NCBI GenBank assembly: GCA_020048635.1
Contig: JAIFMF010000034.1
Location: 1-36,958 of the forward strand
Direction: 5' to 3'
DNA length: 36,958 nucleotides
From: Desulfobacula sp.
GTDB taxonomy: Bacteria > Desulfobacterota > Desulfobacteria > Desulfobacterales > Desulfobacteraceae
Shown: positions 34,866 to 36,958 of the stretch, one piece after another
How the letters are laid out: each line of letters opens with the position of its first letter
How positions within the stretch are numbered: the first letter of the stretch is position 1
Made by a program: the position numbers and the translations under genes
Notes under the pieces: model-generated
The model's database searches: none
What the model was told of the DNA's origin: nothing
The model's input: only the letters and a program-made list of their open reading frames with translations

Positions 34866-35294
34866 ATGACCCAAGAATTTGAACCCAGGATAATTGCTTT
34901 CTGCTGCCAGTATTGAGCGTATGCAGCCGGGGACCTGGCAGGTTCCATGAGACTTTCCTATCCTGCAGACATCAAAATTATTCAGGTGCCGTGTACGGGA
35001 AGGGTGGATATTCTTCATCTTCTGAATGCCATTGAAGACGGAGCAGACGGGGTATATGTGGCCGGATGTCTTGAAGGTGAATGCCATTATATTTCAGGCA
35101 ATCTGAAAGCCAGAAAAAAAGTGGCCTATGTCAAAAAGACATTAATGGAAATCGGTATTGAGCCGGAGCGGGTGGAGATGTTCAACCTGTCTTCGGCCCA
35201 GGGCGCAAGATTTGCCGAGATTGCAAGGGAAATGGCAGACCGGATAAAGGGGCTCGGGCCCAGCCCGATCAAAAAGAAAACCCATGCGGCTTGA
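34866..35294 (+). CDS. mvhD: MvhD-type iron-sulfur selenoprotein (in-frame UGA = Sec17, cluster 2)
   Basis: A 142-residue protein if the TGA at 34914-34916 is read as selenocysteine. It begins at an ATG with a GGAGG ribosome-binding site, reads FCCQY-U-AYAAGDLAG and continues in frame as MRLSYPADIKIIQVPCTGRV. The paralogue at 17317 reads FCCHYCAYTAADMAG, so Sec17 aligns exactly with Cys17. Further conserved cysteines lie in VPCTGRVD and VAGCLEGECHY. A SECIS-like hairpin follows the UGA. Sec-containing MvhD/VhuD-type subunits are known in methanogens and selenoprotein-rich deltaproteobacteria. Starting at the internal ATG at 34947 would delete the metal-binding N-terminus, so an annotation that omits the UGA reading would be wrong. 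Confidence 0.92.
34930..34946 (+). promoter_or_regulatory. Bacterial SECIS-like hairpin for mvhD
   Basis: Starting 13 bases after the UGA, GGGACC (34930-34935) pairs with GGTTCC (34941-34946) in six pairs, one of them G-U. The loop is TGGCA. Distance, stem size and exposed GG agree with bacterial SECIS elements. The corresponding sequence in the Cys paralogue is not under the same constraint. Confidence 0.8.
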
Positions 35295-35328
35295 AATATT
35301 GAACCAAGAAAATAACGGAAGGTGAATC

Positions 35329-36006
35329 ATGATAGTAGCAGATCGAAAATCTCTCCAGGAAATATTGGCCATGGTGGCGGATAAGAAAAAGATTCTCATC
35401 GCAGGATGCAAAGGATGCGTGACTGTCTGCAATGTCGGCGGGCTAAAGGAAGTTGAAATTCTGGCGTCTTCCATGAAGATTGCCAGAAAAAAAGAAGGCA
35501 ACGATATCGACATTGACATCAAAGTGCTGGAAAGACAGTGCGACACGGAATATGTGGCCGGGATCAGTGATGTGGTAGGTAATTATGAGGCGGTTATCTC
35601 CCTTGCCTGCGGCGTCGGGCCCCAGTTTTTGTCTGAGATGTACAGGGATCAGACCTTTTATCCGGGTGTCAACACCACCTTTTTCGGTGGCGCCACCCAG
35701 CACGGGGTCTGGGAGGAACGGTGTGCCGGGTGCGGGTCTTGTGCCATTCACAATTTCGGCGGGCTCTGTCCCATTGCCAGATGCGCTAAGAGCCTCATGA
35801 ACGGGCCCTGCGGCGGATCATCTAAGGGCATATGCGAGGTCAGCAAAACCACAGAATGCATCTGGGATTCCATTGTCAAAAAGAAAATGGAATCAGGTAA
35901 ACTTGAAGACCTCATCGGCGTAAAAGGGATCAAGAGCTGGAAAACAGCCAGAGACGGCGGGCCCAGAAGAAGCATCAGGGAAGAACTGATTCAGGGAAAT
36001 ATTTAA
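35329..36006 (+). CDS. metV: MetV-like methylenetetrahydrofolate reductase C-terminal-domain protein (cluster 2)
   Basis: A 225-residue paralogue of the cluster 1 metV. Cysteine groups are AGCKGCVTVCNVGG near residues 25-38, SLACGVGPQF (one cysteine fewer than the ACGCG of cluster 1), CAGCGSCAIHNFGGLCPIAR and NGPCGGSSKGIC. The final tail differs in detail (ECIWD rather than CAWC, again one cysteine fewer). An AAGG ribosome-binding site lies before the ATG. It stands 34 bases after mvhD and 25 before metF. Probably the electron-carrying partner of the following MetF. Confidence 0.88.
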   Translation: MIVADRKSLQEILAMVADKKKILIAGCKGCVTVCNVGGLKEVEILASSMKIARKKEGNDIDIDIKVLERQCDTEYVAGISDVVGNYEAVISLACGVGPQFLSEMYRDQTFYPGVNTTFFGGATQHGVWEERCAGCGSCAIHNFGGLCPIARCAKSLMNGPCGGSSKGICEVSKTTECIWDSIVKKKMESGKLEDLIGVKGIKSWKTARDGGPRRSIREELIQGNI

Positions 36007-36031
36007 ATATTACAAAGGAGAGAACCATAAA

Positions 36032-36958
36032 ATGAGCGAGCTTAAATCAGGCAGTAATCTTGAAAAGGTTCTGAAGGCCGGGCATTTTGCGTTTACAGGA
36101 GAATGCGGACCCCCAAAAGGTGCCAATGTCCATCACCTTAAAGAAAAATTAAGCCATCTGGTCGGCATGGTGGATGCCGTAAATATGACCGATAACCAGA
36201 CCGCTGTTGTCCGTATGTCATCCTGGGCAGGGTCGATTCTGATGATGGAACTGGGACTTGAACCCAATTTCCAGATGGTCTGCCGGGACAGAAACCGCCT
36301 GGCCATGATGAGTGATATTCTGGGCGCCTATGCCCTGGGTGTCCGGAACATGCTCTGTCTTTCCGGCGATCACCAGTCATTCGGCAACAATCCGGATGCC
36401 AAGAATGTCCATGATATCGATTCCATGCAGTTGATCGCCATGGTCAAAAAAATGCGGGATGAGGGCAAATTCCTCAATGGTGAAGATATCGACGTGCCGC
36501 CTAAAATGTTTATCGGTGCAGCAGCCAATCCCTTTGCCGACCCCTACGAATACCGGCCTTACCGCCTGGCCAATAAAATAAAGGCCGGTGCCGATTTTAT
36601 CCAGACCCAGTGCATCTTCAACATGGAAAAATTCCGGGATTTCATGAAAAAGATTGTGGACATGGGTCTTCATGAAAAATGTTATATCCTGGCCGGTGTC
36701 ACCCCCATGAAAAATGTGGGCATGGCCAATTTCATGTCCAAGAACGTGCCCGGCATGGACGTCCCCGAATCCTTGATCAAGCGCCTTAAAGGCGTTGAAA
36801 AGAAAGATCAGGCCGAAGAAGGCATCAAATTCGCCCTGGAGCAGATCGCGGAATTCAAAGAAATGAAAGGCGTGGCCGGTGTTCATCTCATGGCCATCGA
36901 ATGGGAACATAAGGTCCCAGAGATTGCCGAAAGAGCAGGCGTCCTGCCAAGACCCAAA
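36032..36958 (+). CDS. metF: MetF-type methylenetetrahydrofolate reductase (cluster 2), cut by the window end
   Basis: 309 codons are open from the ATG, preceded by AAAGGAGAG, to the last base, with no stop. By alignment with the 313-residue cluster 1 copy only a few residues are missing. Family segments: GECGPPKGANVHHLKEKL, DAVNMTDNQTAVVRMSSWAG, CRDRNRLAMMSDILGAYALG, NMLCLSGDHQSFG, GADFIQTQCIFNMEKF and the closing GVHLMAIEWEHKVPEIAE. It reduces methylene- to methyl-tetrahydrofolate as part of a MetF-MetV pair. Further genes of the operon may lie beyond the window. Confidence 0.92.
   Translation, partial: MSELKSGSNLEKVLKAGHFAFTGECGPPKGANVHHLKEKLSHLVGMVDAVNMTDNQTAVVRMSSWAGSILMMELGLEPNFQMVCRDRNRLAMMSDILGAYALGVRNMLCLSGDHQSFGNNPDAKNVHDIDSMQLIAMVKKMRDEGKFLNGEDIDVPPKMFIGAAANPFADPYEYRPYRLANKIKAGADFIQTQCIFNMEKFRDFMKKIVDMGLHEKCYILAGVTPMKNVGMANFMSKNVPGMDVPESLIKRLKGVEKKDQAEEGIKFALEQIAEFKEMKGVAGVHLMAIEWEHKVPEIAERAGVLPRPK

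Noticed and set aside
34947..35294. Short MvhD gene starting at the internal ATG
   Set aside because: This start removes the FCC metal-binding motif. The true ATG at 34866 has a GGAGG site, and the paralogue shows the same N-terminus with Cys in place of the UGA.
1..36958. tRNA, rRNA, CRISPR arrays, prophage or integrase genes
   Set aside because: No cloverleaf-like sequence, no regularly spaced direct repeats and no phage or recombinase motifs were recognised; the only mobile trace is the IS66 remnant.

Overview
The window looks like chromosome of an anaerobic sulfate-reducing deltaproteobacterium (Desulfobacterales, Desulfobacula/Desulfobacterium-like; the genus is a guess). The reasons are a Qrc-type menaquinone:cytochrome c3 oxidoreductase operon, system II cytochrome c maturation genes, many HdrA/MvhD/MetF/MetV-type genes of the kind used in the Wood-Ljungdahl pathway, and two genes that only make sense if UGA is read as selenocysteine.

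Layout. 127-4065 (+): recD, then resB and ccsA. 4110-9480 (+): a promoter and qrcABCD plus a 54-residue membrane protein. 9502-9913: two decayed fragments, one RecD2-like and one IS66-type transposase tail. 9982-15661 (-): an Mrp-type ATPase, a dispersed-repeat copy, two PAS histidine kinases (one with an N-terminal receiver), an ACT-domain-like protein and a stand-alone receiver. 15685-21760 (-): redox cluster 1, read in the order metF-like, hdrA-like, mvhD (Cys form), metV, metF. 21761-22558: a gene-free spacer holding the second repeat copy and a terminator-like hairpin. 22559-27420: a lipid/glycan island (PIG-V-like mannosyltransferase, DPM1/GtrB-like glycosyltransferase, YdjC-type deacetylase, methyltransferase, UPF0104 membrane protein). 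27522-27582: a very large near-perfect palindrome. 27620-36958 (+): redox cluster 2, i.e. a MerR/excisionase-HTH::receiver regulator, metF-like, an HdrC-HdrB/DsrK-like selenoprotein, a 1475-residue HdrA with an embedded GltD-like module, an MvhD selenoprotein, metV and metF (cut by the window end).

How it fits together. Both redox clusters keep the order metF-like > hdrA > mvhD > metV > metF and are transcribed away from each other around the glycan island. The module resembles the MetFV-HdrABC-MvhD complex described for the acetogen Moorella thermoacetica, in which methylene-tetrahydrofolate reduction is tied to an electron-transferring, possibly flavin-bifurcating, Hdr complex. Cluster 2 is the elaborated version: it adds an HdrCB subunit with Sec240, has an MvhD with Sec17 where cluster 1 has Cys17, and carries an NAD(P)H-type GltD flavin module inside HdrA. 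Cluster 1 has none of these and sits beside two-component signalling genes instead. Both UGA codons are followed, after 13 nt, by a hairpin with a five-base UGG[A/C]A loop, which supports Sec insertion rather than frameshift or nonsense mutation. The paired Cys/Sec clusters are the most interesting system here.
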